This document shows positions 1 through 8,815 of a stretch of DNA of 21,726 bases, in pieces. The position numbers were made by a program, and so were the translations under genes. The stretch is from IMG/VR virus record IMGVR_UViG_3300021962_007927, positions 1-21,726 of that record. One strand, given 5' to 3'. The number at the start of each line of letters is the position of its first letter. The stretch's first letter is position 1. The notes under the pieces are model-generated. The model did no database searches and was not told the origin of the DNA. It worked only from the letters and a program-made list of their open reading frames with translations. This DNA is from a virus.

Positions 1-24
1 GGTTCTATGACAAAATATGCATAA
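1..24 (+). CDS. Possible C-terminal end of an upstream gene (partial)
   Basis: The first 24 bases read as seven codons (GSMTKYA) followed by TAA, leaving a 16-base gap with a ribosome site before the next gene. That spacing fits the tight packing of this genome. The upstream part lies outside the window, another frame is also open here, and no function can be assigned. Confidence 0.3.
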   Translation, partial: GSMTKYA

Positions 25-40
25 TTATAGGAGTAAATAA

Positions 41-961
41 ATGCCTCTGATAGCTGCTGTTTGTACAATTTCATCATCAATTATTGCTAAAGCTCTTGCA
101 ATAGTTGTTGAAGATACATTTAATAGACCTGACGGCTCTCTGGGATCAACTTCGACAGGCAATGTCGCTTGGGAGGTATTGTCTGGTGATTTTGCAATTG
201 TTAGTAATACAGCACGCTCTGTCCCAGCAAATGCCAACTCTGGAATCGCTGTCGTTGAAACATATACACCAAATGTTAATCTATCTGTAGATACATCAAG
301 TGGTGGTGATGCTCTATATTTTCGTGTCGTTGATGACCAGAATTGGTGGAGGCTCGTTCTGGATAGAATAACTGAGACAACTCAAACAGCATATGGCCAT
401 ACTGAATATTACTGGTCTTCATACAGAAGTGGTGCTGAATACTACGTCACATCAGCAGAATTCAGCGCTGGCTGTCAGCAGACTTATCATGACCATAATA
501 GTGATTGGCCTACTCGTAGTGCCTGGGGGACAAGTAGCACATCGCCTCCTGCAAGTATTGCATACAATGACTATACACATACGCATGCAATTACACTAGC
601 TGGTTGTGGTCAAAGTGTTACTTATACTCACACCCATGCCGCTTCGCATTTTTATTCATCAACTCAATTTGTTATTGATGGTTATACAACAACATACAGT
701 TATTATACAAATTTTCAATTACAAAAATCTTTATCTAATGTTATATCAAATGTAGGGGGGCCGAGTACACAGACTGTCTCATCTGTTCAAGCTATTCTTG
801 ATGGATCCTCTATTGCAATAAGGAAAAATAGTGCAGTTACAGATATTATTACATCTGTAAGTAGTGATAACATTAGTGGTACAAAACATGGCTTTGGCCG
901 TGCGACATCAAATACCGTGCAGAATAGCACTTTTGATAATTTTTCAGCGGTCCCAATCTAG
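41..961 (+). CDS. Tail-tip protein: lectin-like jelly-roll domain with a His/Tyr-rich insertion
   Basis: Start ATG has an AGGAG site at 29-33. The 306-residue product is probably a virion surface protein involved in host recognition. Residues 24-110 (VEDTFNRPDGSLG, WEVLSGDF, YFRVVDDQNWWRL) and 225-306 (QLQKS, SIAIRKN, KHGFGRA, TFDNFSAVPI) look like the two halves of a concanavalin/laminin-G-like beta sandwich common in phage tail proteins. Between them, residues about 114-224 form an insertion rich in His, Tyr, Thr and Ser. It has three HxH motifs (H150/H152, H180/H182, H197/H199), two inside YTHTH, plus Cys145 and Cys189. HxH pairs bind metal in trimeric phage fibre tips such as T4 gp37; the same role here is inference. 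The N-terminal segment (SSSIIAKALAIV) resembles one repeat of the protein encoded at 1257. It opens the tail-gene run. Structural role is fairly sure, exact function is not. Confidence 0.7.
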   Translation: MPLIAAVCTISSSIIAKALAIVVEDTFNRPDGSLGSTSTGNVAWEVLSGDFAIVSNTARSVPANANSGIAVVETYTPNVNLSVDTSSGGDALYFRVVDDQNWWRLVLDRITETTQTAYGHTEYYWSSYRSGAEYYVTSAEFSAGCQQTYHDHNSDWPTRSAWGTSSTSPPASIAYNDYTHTHAITLAGCGQSVTYTHTHAASHFYSSTQFVIDGYTTTYSYYTNFQLQKSLSNVISNVGGPSTQTVSSVQAILDGSSIAIRKNSAVTDIITSVSSDNISGTKHGFGRATSNTVQNSTFDNFSAVPI

Positions 962-969
962 GAGATATT

Positions 970-1239
970 ATGAAGTATGCAGTTACAATAGTGTTAGAAC
1001 ACGATTCAGACAAGTTATTAGAGATACATGATTATTTTTCTAATTTAGAGTCAATTGGTACTAAAATATCTACTCATGTGTCTGAGTTTGGGGACACTTT
1101 GATAGATTTTTACACAAATACAGCGGCAGATGCTACGCCGAGCTTGACTTACCCTAATTATGCCCCACCGGATGGTGGTGGTTGGGTATGGGATTTTGTG
1201 AAAACAGAGTGGATTCCCAGTTCAGAAGTAGATGTATAA
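970..1239 (+). CDS. Small protein of unknown function in the tail module
   Basis: An 89-residue protein starting at ATG 970, just after GGAG at 961-964 and eight bases past the preceding stop. I do not recognise the family. The N-terminal part (MKYAVTIVLEHDSDKLLEIHDYF) looks like a small alpha/beta fold. The C-terminal part has PPDGGGWVWDFVKTEWIPS, a Gly/Trp-rich tail of the kind seen in short phage proteins encoded beside tail fibres. It lies between two tail-structure genes, so it could be a minor virion component or an assembly factor. This rests on position only. No signal peptide, membrane segment or Cys cluster is visible. Confidence 0.6.
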   Translation: MKYAVTIVLEHDSDKLLEIHDYFSNLESIGTKISTHVSEFGDTLIDFYTNTAADATPSLTYPNYAPPDGGGWVWDFVKTEWIPSSEVDV

Positions 1240-1256
1240 ACTGTCTTAAGGTATAA

Positions 1257-2624
1257 TTGAGTAATATGGCCGCAAACTGGAATGATTCATATTATTCAGT
1301 AACAATGAACTCTTCGGGTTATATTTTTTATAACCCTGAAGAATTCCTGGCCAAATCGTTTATTTTTATTGAGTCATCTGCGTCAGCTACGATAACTGCC
1401 GTAAAGACTGCTAGTGTCAGCATTGCTATTTCTTCAAATGTCTATACTAATGGCAAAGAGATAGCCAGATGCTCAATCAATGTTTTGACGGACGCTCAGG
1501 CATCAGCTACTACATCTAAGATTGCATATGCGTCTGCCGCTGTGTCTGGGGATTCATCATGTTCCGCCTCTACCTTAAGGATCACAGGCGCTTTAGCGTC
1601 AAGTTCTGCTGATGCTACGGCATCTGCAACAATTAAAAAGACAACAAATGCGATAATTTCAATCGGTCCTTTGGTTTATGATGATTCGTTTGAATATGAT
1701 GAGCCGATTGCCTATGATCCCCAGTTTGGGGCTGTTGTGGTGGCCACTGCTGGAGAACTGGTTCCGGCTTCATCCTCTGTTTCCGGTGATCTGAATGTTG
1801 ATACATCTGCTATCAAGATCGCCCTCGCTTCCAGCTCTATCCTTGTCCCTGGTTTCACAGCGACAGTTGCTAAAGAAATTCAGTACCCGTCTATATCCAT
1901 AGATGTGTCTTCTAATGTCTCTGTCTCTGCTTCTAAGGTTTCCTATGCAAGTTGTTCGTTAAGCGCTTCTGCTTCCGTGTCTGTCCAGGCAATTAAGTAT
2001 GCATATGCATTATCTGATGTTAGTGGTGACAGTGATGTAGTTCCGACATCAATTAAGATTGCTTATGCTCAAGCGGCTCTAGATGGGATAGCCTTCAATG
2101 TTATTGTTGGTAAAGAAATTCTTCTAGCCAAAATAATTATTGCGGCTACTTCATCACTATTTGTTAACACACCGGTTAGATTTGGTGATAATATTGTTGA
2201 AGATGTCGGGCTGATCAGAACACTTCTTCTTATCAATGATAAACCAATTACTGAACATAATAGAAAACTAAGTAATACTATAAATCATTCTACTTTTGAA
2301 AACAGCAACTGGTCGGGTAGAAGAAGCCGGTATTACAAGACATCATCTGGTCGAAAGATGTTCTCTCTATCGTGGTCAATGCTACCGGGGACCAGGTTTA
2401 ACTCGGTGGATTCTAATTTTGCTAGAAACTATATAAGTGAAGTCGGATCCGATCCAGATGTGCATTCGTTAAAGATATTAAAAATGGACTCAGATAATAC
2501 AACGCCATATTCTGAGGAAGACTATAATGTAATAGTCAGAAATTATTCTGAAACGCTAGTTAGACGGGATCTTGTCGGTGACGAGTATTACTGGGACTGT
2601 CAACTCGAATTAGAGGAAGTGTGA
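1257..2624 (+). CDS. Tail protein with ~20-residue Lys-phased repeats and a conserved-looking C-terminal domain
   Basis: The TTG at 1257 is chosen because AAGG at 1248-1251 lies five bases upstream; ATG 1266 would give a 14-base gap. The 455-residue protein has three parts. Residues 1-45 are a short N-terminal region. Residues about 50-305 are Ala/Ser/Val/Ile-rich repeats of 19-21 residues, most beginning with Lys (K67, K88, R108, K127, K187, K206, K227, K247, K267, K286). VSGD recurs at 96, 175 and 255, giving an ~80-residue superperiod. A Tyr/Asp-rich loop (residues 141-158) interrupts the array. Residues about 312-455 form a non-repetitive domain (FENSNWSGRR, FSLSWSMLPGTRF, YYWDCQLELEEV) resembling C-terminal domains of tail-tip proteins. 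The alternating small and hydrophobic residues suggest beta strands, perhaps a solenoid or fibrous stalk. Role as a distal tail or fibre protein is inferred from context; the family is not recognised. Confidence 0.65.
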   Translation: MSNMAANWNDSYYSVTMNSSGYIFYNPEEFLAKSFIFIESSASATITAVKTASVSIAISSNVYTNGKEIARCSINVLTDAQASATTSKIAYASAAVSGDSSCSASTLRITGALASSSADATASATIKKTTNAIISIGPLVYDDSFEYDEPIAYDPQFGAVVVATAGELVPASSSVSGDLNVDTSAIKIALASSSILVPGFTATVAKEIQYPSISIDVSSNVSVSASKVSYASCSLSASASVSVQAIKYAYALSDVSGDSDVVPTSIKIAYAQAALDGIAFNVIVGKEILLAKIIIAATSSLFVNTPVRFGDNIVEDVGLIRTLLLINDKPITEHNRKLSNTINHSTFENSNWSGRRSRYYKTSSGRKMFSLSWSMLPGTRFNSVDSNFARNYISEVGSDPDVHSLKILKMDSDNTTPYSEEDYNVIVRNYSETLVRRDLVGDEYYWDCQLELEEV

Positions 2625-2625
2625 C

Positions 2626-5600
2626 ATGATAACTACAGACATTTATGGCAAAGAACTTAGTAATACCTTTACGTCTAAATTATCTAGTTCATCTCAAAGA
2701 ATTAAACCGAAAGTTCTAGTTAATTGGCTTGATAGTCGTCACACATCTAATTTATCTATAACAACTAATGATGCTCATGCGAATACAGCGCAGGGCGATA
2801 TTGGCTACTACTTTAGCCCGGCTCAGGCTGGCAATGGCGTGGAGAGGCAATCGTTCACATGGGGTGTTGCTGGCGCTTTAGATAAAAATGGCAAGATAAT
2901 CAGAGCTGATGGAACATGGCATGCTATGCCGTCTGATCTAAAAGAAAATTTTGAGTTCGGGTGGTGGTCAGGAACAAAATCAACATCTAATGTTAATTCT
3001 ACGTATGGTGGTTATTCATTTGATACAAATCCTGTAATTACAATGCAGTTTGATGATAGAAAATGTAATATTATTCGGGTCGTAACATCAGAGTACTATG
3101 GCCAAGTAGGAACATACACTATATCTGTTAGAAGCAATACATCAGGTGTGTCTGATCCACTGTATTCTGAGACAGTTACAATACCAGCAGACCGCTATTA
3201 CTTTGACCACTTCCTACCTGACTCATTAGGCCATGATGATATATATAGAATTGACATTACAGTTTTAACAACAAAAAATGCTGGTGATTACGCAAGAATA
3301 CAAGAAATTAATCCAATATATCAAACTGATATATCTGACTATGTAATTACATATAGTCTTTCTAAAACTAGAGATCTCCATGATTCTAGTTTGCCGATTG
3401 CTGGTAGTAGTTCTGGTAGTCTATCGATTCAATTAGACAATATTGATAAAGATTTTAATATATTTGGTTCATCATCACAATTTGGACCGTATATGAAAAA
3501 AGATTTAAAGATATATGTTACATCTGGCTGGCAAATTATAAAAAACAATAATCAGTATATAGATAATATTTTAAGAACCAATATATCTAATGTTAGTTCT
3601 ACGATATCTATTACAAGCACGGATGACCTGCCATCTGGCGGTCTTGGTAATTATTTTGTTATTACAGTAGACCCAGATACAGAAAATATAGAGCATATTC
3701 TGTGCTCTTCGACATCAGGAACTTATGATATTAATGTTGTTGAGAGAGGCTATAGCAATACTGTAGCAAGATCCCATTCATCTGGCGCTACAGTTAGATT
3801 TGATACTTATGAGTATCCATTGTATAACGAATATTATGTTGATGAGTGGGCTTCGTCAAGTGAGGGTATGACTGTTACTATTAATGCTACTGATTGGTCA
3901 AAGTATTTATCTGAAAAAATTATTACAAACGGATTCTTTATTGAAAAATCAACAGTTCCTCAAGCTTGTGAAAAACTTTTAATGCTGTCAAATTTCCCAA
4001 AGGCAGAAATAGACAGCTTGGATAGATATAATATTTCTGACAAAAAGTACGGTTCAATATTGTACTTTGATTTTAGTGAGTCTGCGGTTGATCGGTCTGG
4101 CAATAGCATTGACGTTAGTGACGGTCTGCGTGCAAGATTCTTTGCACTGCCTATTACATCTTTAAGCAAAGTAACTGATATAACAGCTGACGGTATTGAC
4201 AGAGAACTGACAGAACTTGAAAAAGCACTTGGTGAACTTAGCTTTGTATCACCAGACTATGTTGTTAACAGCGCAAGTATCTCAAACTCATCGATGGCGG
4301 TTAATATAGGTGATTCAGGTAGTTTTTCCTTTACATCTGTAAATGGCAGTACATACTCAGAATATTTTAATTGTGTATTTGATGGATTTTATATTCCGCA
4401 AGAGTCGGGGTCACAGTATATCAGTATTGACATAGCGAACGGCGGTGTGAGAGTTTACCTAGATGACACTATGGTTCTGAATGAATGGAGGCTTCATCCG
4501 GTATCTGCTGGATCGTATGCGACAGTCGAATCAGAAGAATTAACCTTAAGCGCTGGCAAGCCATACAAAATTAGAATTGAAGCATTTCATAAAACTGGTG
4601 ATTTTGCATTAAAGCTTAAATCAGCTATAGGAATATATGCTGCTACTGATGTATCGGCTGGAATGACTAAAACTATTGCTGTTCTTGACAAGATCGGTTC
4701 TAAAAATTCCGGTTATGAGCCAGCGGATCAGGACAGAAATAAGCAAAACAATTATGCATTGTATCTTGGCGGCGGTGATATATCTCTTCCTGGCGGTATA
4801 ACTTCTGCATCAGAGAATAAGTCATGTTTGCTCGGTGGTACTAAATATATAAGATTGCCATATGATCAGTCATGGGACGTAGTTAACTCATCAAGTAGTA
4901 CATATACGGGTGATTGGTCAATAGAAATATTTATTAAACCTGTTGAAACATTTTTATCTGATGGCGAGTATCTAAGCACATGGGCTGACTCTGGGGCTAC
5001 TGCTGATGGCTTCGAATTCTACAGCAATTCATCGTCTAATGGATTTAAGATATTTACATCATCAGGCTATGAGACAGTATCATCAAATACAGTCCTATCA
5101 AATTCTTCATGGAGTCATGTGTGTGTTACTTTTAATAATACGTCAAGTACTTTATCATATTACTTGAATGGTGAATTGTCTGACTCTCTTGTTGTATCTA
5201 ATACAATTAATTCGTGGACTGATCTTGACTTAACGTTTGGCGGTCGTGGATCGTCATATGATGGTGCTCTTTATTCCGAGTCAGCCCCGGCAACTATTCA
5301 AAATATTTACTTTGATCAATTTATTATTTATAACAGTTGTTTATCTGAATCAAATGTTAAGGATAGATATACCGAATCAAATATGCAGGAGTTAAGCATT
5401 TATCCTTTCCTATATGGAGGAGAAGCTTCTACTAGAGAAATTATTGACGAGATTACCTTGGCGGATCTTGGAAGATTTTATATAAATCAAAAAAATAAAG
5501 CGACGTATGAGCACTATTATAGATTTTTTGAGCCGACAATCGATCAGCATGCAAACGTCCAAACAACTATAAACGATAGTTCACACATACTAACAGCCGA

Positions 5601-6513
5601 CTACAATGTTCAATTACAAGCGAACAAAGTTGTTGTAAAGATAGCTGGCATTTCGTCCAATCTTGTCGGCGTTCAATCGCTCTGGAGGGCGAGTGATCCA
5701 ACAACACTTGCTGTCGTTAATCTTGAATCTAATATAACTGCCAATGCTGTATCGATGTATGTATCTACAACTGTAGAGCCTCCATTCGCTAAGGCGGGTT
5801 ATTTGGTTATTGATGATGAAATAATTAAATATTCTAGTAAGACAAGTAATCAGTTTTTAAATCTTGAGAGAGGCGCGTTTAATACCACAGCGGCATCTCA
5901 CAACGCTAATTCCTCAGTGAGGGAAGTGAGATACTGGGACGTTAAGTATGATAAAGCACCCGCATTCCAGGTGAAGAATCCGTTCATTACGGGTATTCAG
6001 TTCGAAGAGCCAGATCAGATTTCAATATTGAGATTTGTTGCTCAAGCGTATGGTGCAGAGCTGATTATATCCGCAAGTAATAATGTACCTAAAGGTGGTA
6101 TTATTTTTGCTGAAGGTACAAATCCAATAACTGGTAAAGTTAATTATACGGCTATTGCCGGTATACCTGTTGTTGTTACTGAATCTAACAATCAAATAAC
6201 AGAGCAGGTTGCATCATTGGAAGAAAATATCAGATTGTACGGGCTGAAAGAAGTTGTTATAGAGAATAAGTTTATAACTGACTATAATCACGGCCAGAAG
6301 ATTGCTGACTTTATTATTAGCAAAATGAGCACCCCAGTCCCTATCCTAAATGTGTCAACTACATTAAACCCAAAAACTGAAATAGGTGATAGAATAAGAA
6401 TATCTCAATTAGGTGCTTTTGATATAATAAATGGTGACTACTGGGTGGTTAGTAAAGACTATCAGTATGGAACATCGCCATCGCAAAGTATGATGTTGAG
6501 GAAGGTTGTCTAA
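2626..6513 (+). CDS. Large tail-tip (baseplate hub-like) protein with PA14-like and LamG-like domains
   Basis: ATG 2626 is one base past the previous stop, with AGAGGA at 2612-2617. The 1295-residue protein is the largest tail product here. Residues 1-480 carry virion beta domains. Residues about 500-670 look like a PA14 carbohydrate-binding fold (GLRARFF, FDGFYIPQESGSQY, GGVRVYLDDTMVLNEW). Residues about 725-905 look like a LamG/concanavalin domain (WSIEIFIKP, WSHVCVTFN, YYLNGE, IYFDQFIIYN). Residues about 930-1295 resemble the C-terminal hub part of siphophage minor tail proteins (YGLKEVVIENKFI, TEIGDRIRI, GDYWVVSKDYQY). A small module occurs twice, at about 320-392 and 1034-1101: each has a hydrophobic lead, an EHI or DEIIKY element, an ERG motif, and SH near its end. 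The protein probably anchors fibres at the tail tip and binds cell-surface glycans. It overlaps the next gene by one base (TAATG). Confidence 0.8.
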   Translation: MITTDIYGKELSNTFTSKLSSSSQRIKPKVLVNWLDSRHTSNLSITTNDAHANTAQGDIGYYFSPAQAGNGVERQSFTWGVAGALDKNGKIIRADGTWHAMPSDLKENFEFGWWSGTKSTSNVNSTYGGYSFDTNPVITMQFDDRKCNIIRVVTSEYYGQVGTYTISVRSNTSGVSDPLYSETVTIPADRYYFDHFLPDSLGHDDIYRIDITVLTTKNAGDYARIQEINPIYQTDISDYVITYSLSKTRDLHDSSLPIAGSSSGSLSIQLDNIDKDFNIFGSSSQFGPYMKKDLKIYVTSGWQIIKNNNQYIDNILRTNISNVSSTISITSTDDLPSGGLGNYFVITVDPDTENIEHILCSSTSGTYDINVVERGYSNTVARSHSSGATVRFDTYEYPLYNEYYVDEWASSSEGMTVTINATDWSKYLSEKIITNGFFIEKSTVPQACEKLLMLSNFPKAEIDSLDRYNISDKKYGSILYFDFSESAVDRSGNSIDVSDGLRARFFALPITSLSKVTDITADGIDRELTELEKALGELSFVSPDYVVNSASISNSSMAVNIGDSGSFSFTSVNGSTYSEYFNCVFDGFYIPQESGSQYISIDIANGGVRVYLDDTMVLNEWRLHPVSAGSYATVESEELTLSAGKPYKIRIEAFHKTGDFALKLKSAIGIYAATDVSAGMTKTIAVLDKIGSKNSGYEPADQDRNKQNNYALYLGGGDISLPGGITSASENKSCLLGGTKYIRLPYDQSWDVVNSSSSTYTGDWSIEIFIKPVETFLSDGEYLSTWADSGATADGFEFYSNSSSNGFKIFTSSGYETVSSNTVLSNSSWSHVCVTFNNTSSTLSYYLNGELSDSLVVSNTINSWTDLDLTFGGRGSSYDGALYSESAPATIQNIYFDQFIIYNSCLSESNVKDRYTESNMQELSIYPFLYGGEASTREIIDEITLADLGRFYINQKNKATYEHYYRFFEPTIDQHANVQTTINDSSHILTADYNVQLQANKVVVKIAGISSNLVGVQSLWRASDPTTLAVVNLESNITANAVSMYVSTTVEPPFAKAGYLVIDDEIIKYSSKTSNQFLNLERGAFNTTAASHNANSSVREVRYWDVKYDKAPAFQVKNPFITGIQFEEPDQISILRFVAQAYGAELIISASNNVPKGGIIFAEGTNPITGKVNYTAIAGIPVVVTESNNQITEQVASLEENIRLYGLKEVVIENKFITDYNHGQKIADFIISKMSTPVPILNVSTTLNPKTEIGDRIRISQLGAFDIINGDYWVVSKDYQYGTSPSQSMMLRKVV

Positions 6514-8138
6514 TGGCTATTATAAGAACCAATGCTATATCCGAAAGCGGTATCGTGTTTTTTTCGGCTGGTGGTCATAGTCATGATGGTATCAATTCAT
6601 CAATTATTGATACTTCTAAATATTCTATTTTTGATTTTGGATTTGGCTTAGTTGGATCTAATCAAGATAGAATACAAAAGCAAATAATTAACCAGACTGG
6701 CTTTAAGAATTTTATTATAAAAACAGTCAATGAATCAGTTCTTGAGCCTGCTGGCGTTGTCCTTCAAGACAATATTATTAATTCAAGAAATATTATTGCT
6801 GGGTCTATAACATCTGTAGAAATCGCTGCTAATACTATTACTGCTGACAACATTGCTGCTAATACAATTACTGCTGATAAACTGCAAGTTGGAGCTATTA
6901 CTGCCGGCTCTGTTGAGATTGCTGCAAATGGCGTGCCTAACGGCGATTATTGGAGTAGTAATGGAACATTCCAACTTGGTGGTAATACTGGAATGATTTA
7001 TGATGGTAACACCATTACTCTTGGCTCTAACACTGTTATTACAGGATCTGTTGATATTGGCGGCCCAGACAATGCATCTCTACAGATTGATACAAGCGGC
7101 GCTCTTTGGGTAGGACATAGAACGTTTGGCTCAGCCCCATTTAGGGTTTATTCTAATGGTCGTGTTGTTGCCGGTAATGGCGGTGTTGACATCAGCACAG
7201 GTGGAACACTGAATGTTTCTGGTTCAACAACAGTTGGTGGTACATTAGTAGTTAATGGTACAACAATATCTCTTGGTGCTGCCGGTAGCTCTACTACAGT
7301 AGCTGGTACGTTGCAGGTGAATAGCTCAACATCAATTGCTGGGAGCTTGACGGTGAATGGCGCTACAAATATTAATGGTCCTCTGAATTTCAACTCCGCA
7401 ATCGGAACAATACAGATGAACGCCAATGTTCAGATTACTGGTAGTGTCTACACAACAGGAAGTATTGGTATTGGTAGTAATACAGTCACTATATCATCTA
7501 GTGGTGACATAACAAGATCAGGTGTGTGGAGTTTAACAAATACTGGGTTTTATGCCGGACCATCAAATATTGTCTCTGTTACTGCTACCGGTGTGGGCTT
7601 CTCGGCTGGCGGTATATTTGATTCAGGCGGTGGTGTTGGTATTAGAATTGGACCATCAAACTTTAGATTTATTGTAACTAACACCGACACCATCGCTTCT
7701 ATCTCTATCATTGGGTCAGGCAACCAAATGCATTATGATAATACATTCGGTACATTGCAAAAAACATCTTCTATGAGAGAGTTGAAGGACAATATCAGCT
7801 ATGATGTTTCTGGTCTTGACACCATTAAGCAATTGAAGCCAGCGTCATTCACTTGGAAGCCGCAACCCGGCGATAGCGAGGATGTCGCTGCTTTAAGACC
7901 ACTAAAAATTCAATACGGTTTTATAGCAGAAGATATTGCCAATATTAATAGATCACTTGCAATTTGGGATGCGGGAATTGATAGTTGGGACTTGTCTGAT
8001 GAAGAAAAAAGAGCAAAAATCTTGGATCTTGAGAGCTGGCGACCAAGTTATTATGACCATGCTGGTATTTTATGCTTTCTTGTTGCAAGTGTCCAAGAAC
8101 TTGCCGCTAAAGTGGAGGCTTTGGAAGCAAGATTATAG
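6513..8138 (+). CDS. Tail fibre with C-terminal self-cleaving S74 intramolecular chaperone
   Basis: ATG 6513 shares one base with the preceding TAA. The 541-residue protein starts with a short domain containing GGHSHDGINSS (residues 20-30), a motif frequent near fibre N-termini. Residues about 85-140 hold short ITADNIAANTITADKL-type repeats, which recur in central tail-fibre proteins and favour trimeric coiled-coil or beta structure. A long Gly/Ser/Thr/Val-rich beta region follows (about 145-410). Residues about 418-541 are a Peptidase_S74 chaperone domain: TSSMRELKDNI, then LKPASFTWKP and YGFIAEDI, and a likely C-terminal helix. In this family a Ser attacks the peptide bond before it, helped by a Lys five residues later; S420 and K425 fit. 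The chaperone probably drives fibre trimerisation and is then released, leaving a mature fibre of about 419 residues. Confidence 0.87.
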   Translation: MAIIRTNAISESGIVFFSAGGHSHDGINSSIIDTSKYSIFDFGFGLVGSNQDRIQKQIINQTGFKNFIIKTVNESVLEPAGVVLQDNIINSRNIIAGSITSVEIAANTITADNIAANTITADKLQVGAITAGSVEIAANGVPNGDYWSSNGTFQLGGNTGMIYDGNTITLGSNTVITGSVDIGGPDNASLQIDTSGALWVGHRTFGSAPFRVYSNGRVVAGNGGVDISTGGTLNVSGSTTVGGTLVVNGTTISLGAAGSSTTVAGTLQVNSSTSIAGSLTVNGATNINGPLNFNSAIGTIQMNANVQITGSVYTTGSIGIGSNTVTISSSGDITRSGVWSLTNTGFYAGPSNIVSVTATGVGFSAGGIFDSGGGVGIRIGPSNFRFIVTNTDTIASISIIGSGNQMHYDNTFGTLQKTSSMRELKDNISYDVSGLDTIKQLKPASFTWKPQPGDSEDVAALRPLKIQYGFIAEDIANINRSLAIWDAGIDSWDLSDEEKRAKILDLESWRPSYYDHAGILCFLVASVQELAAKVEALEARL

Positions 8139-8158
8139 TATAATTATAAAGGATATTT

Positions 8159-8815
8159 ATGGCTTACGAAAACTACAGATTTGTATCTTGGACTAATGGT
8201 ACACCGATTACAGGTGAAAGACTCGCTCAGATGTCTACTAACATTGAGCAGGTTAAGGATGCAACAGATAATCGCCCGCAAGGTGTCATTCAGTTACATC
8301 AGATTACCGCTGATGTACCAAACAGCACAGGGTACTCAGACTTTGTAGAGTATGAACTTATATCGTTAACCGAGGATCCCCCTGCTGATCGCCGTGTTAG
8401 CGTTGATGGTAATAGATACTATAAGTTATCTCTTCACTTCCCTGGTTTTCTTGTCAAAGAAAGAGGCGCAGAGGATTCAACATTCTTGATTAAGTTTTAT
8501 CAAGGAACTTTTGGTAATGCAAGTACTCTTTTGAATACTTGGAAAATTACACCTCCTATTTTTTCTTTTTATGATGTTTCATCAAATGCATCAACAACTA
8601 GTATTGATGTTAAATCAGCCGGGTATCCCACTAGATTTGGCGCTGGGGATTATTCTGTTATCCTAACATCGTCGTCTTCTGGTTTAACAACTGAGTCATT
8701 CTATGTATCCATAAAAAGAGATCAGGGTGCTAACACTACAAATGCACCATCGTATTATGTGCCTAGCGGGGGTACTGCTATGCAGTTTTATGTTGAGGAT
8801 GTTGGCGGAACCTGA
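8159..8815 (+). CDS. Minor tail or fibre-associated protein, function unknown
   Basis: ATG 8159 follows AAAGGA at 8148-8153. The 218-residue product begins MAYENYRFVSWTNGTPITGERLAQMSTNIEQV, a helical-looking N-terminus of a type I associate with small actinophage tail proteins encoded after the fibre. The rest looks like a beta-rich domain (residues about 55-218: RRVSVDGNRYYKLSLHFPGF, FLIKFYQG, YSVILTSSSSG, ESFYVSIKRDQG, MQFYVEDVGG). No catalytic motif, signal peptide or membrane segment is visible. Its place at the end of the tail run suggests a virion component, possibly binding the fibre or a ligand. Its stop codon overlaps the start of the HNH gene (TGATG), so the two are probably translationally coupled or the HNH gene landed exactly at the junction. 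Confidence 0.65.
   Translation: MAYENYRFVSWTNGTPITGERLAQMSTNIEQVKDATDNRPQGVIQLHQITADVPNSTGYSDFVEYELISLTEDPPADRRVSVDGNRYYKLSLHFPGFLVKERGAEDSTFLIKFYQGTFGNASTLLNTWKITPPIFSFYDVSSNASTTSIDVKSAGYPTRFGAGDYSVILTSSSSGLTTESFYVSIKRDQGANTTNAPSYYVPSGGTAMQFYVEDVGGT

Noticed and set aside
6600-7500. Collagen-like or programmed-frameshift signal in the fibre gene
   Set aside because: The Gly/Ser/Thr-rich region has no Gly-x-y periodicity, and the reading frame is uninterrupted from 6513 to 8138.
20-8153. Repeated TATAATTATA-like leader before the genes at 41 and 8159, and TATAAT before 1257, as a promoter
   Set aside because: No -35 is seen at the right distance, and a start site about seven bases downstream would fall within or beyond the ribosome sites. 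The likeness is probably just AT-rich spacing around translation starts.
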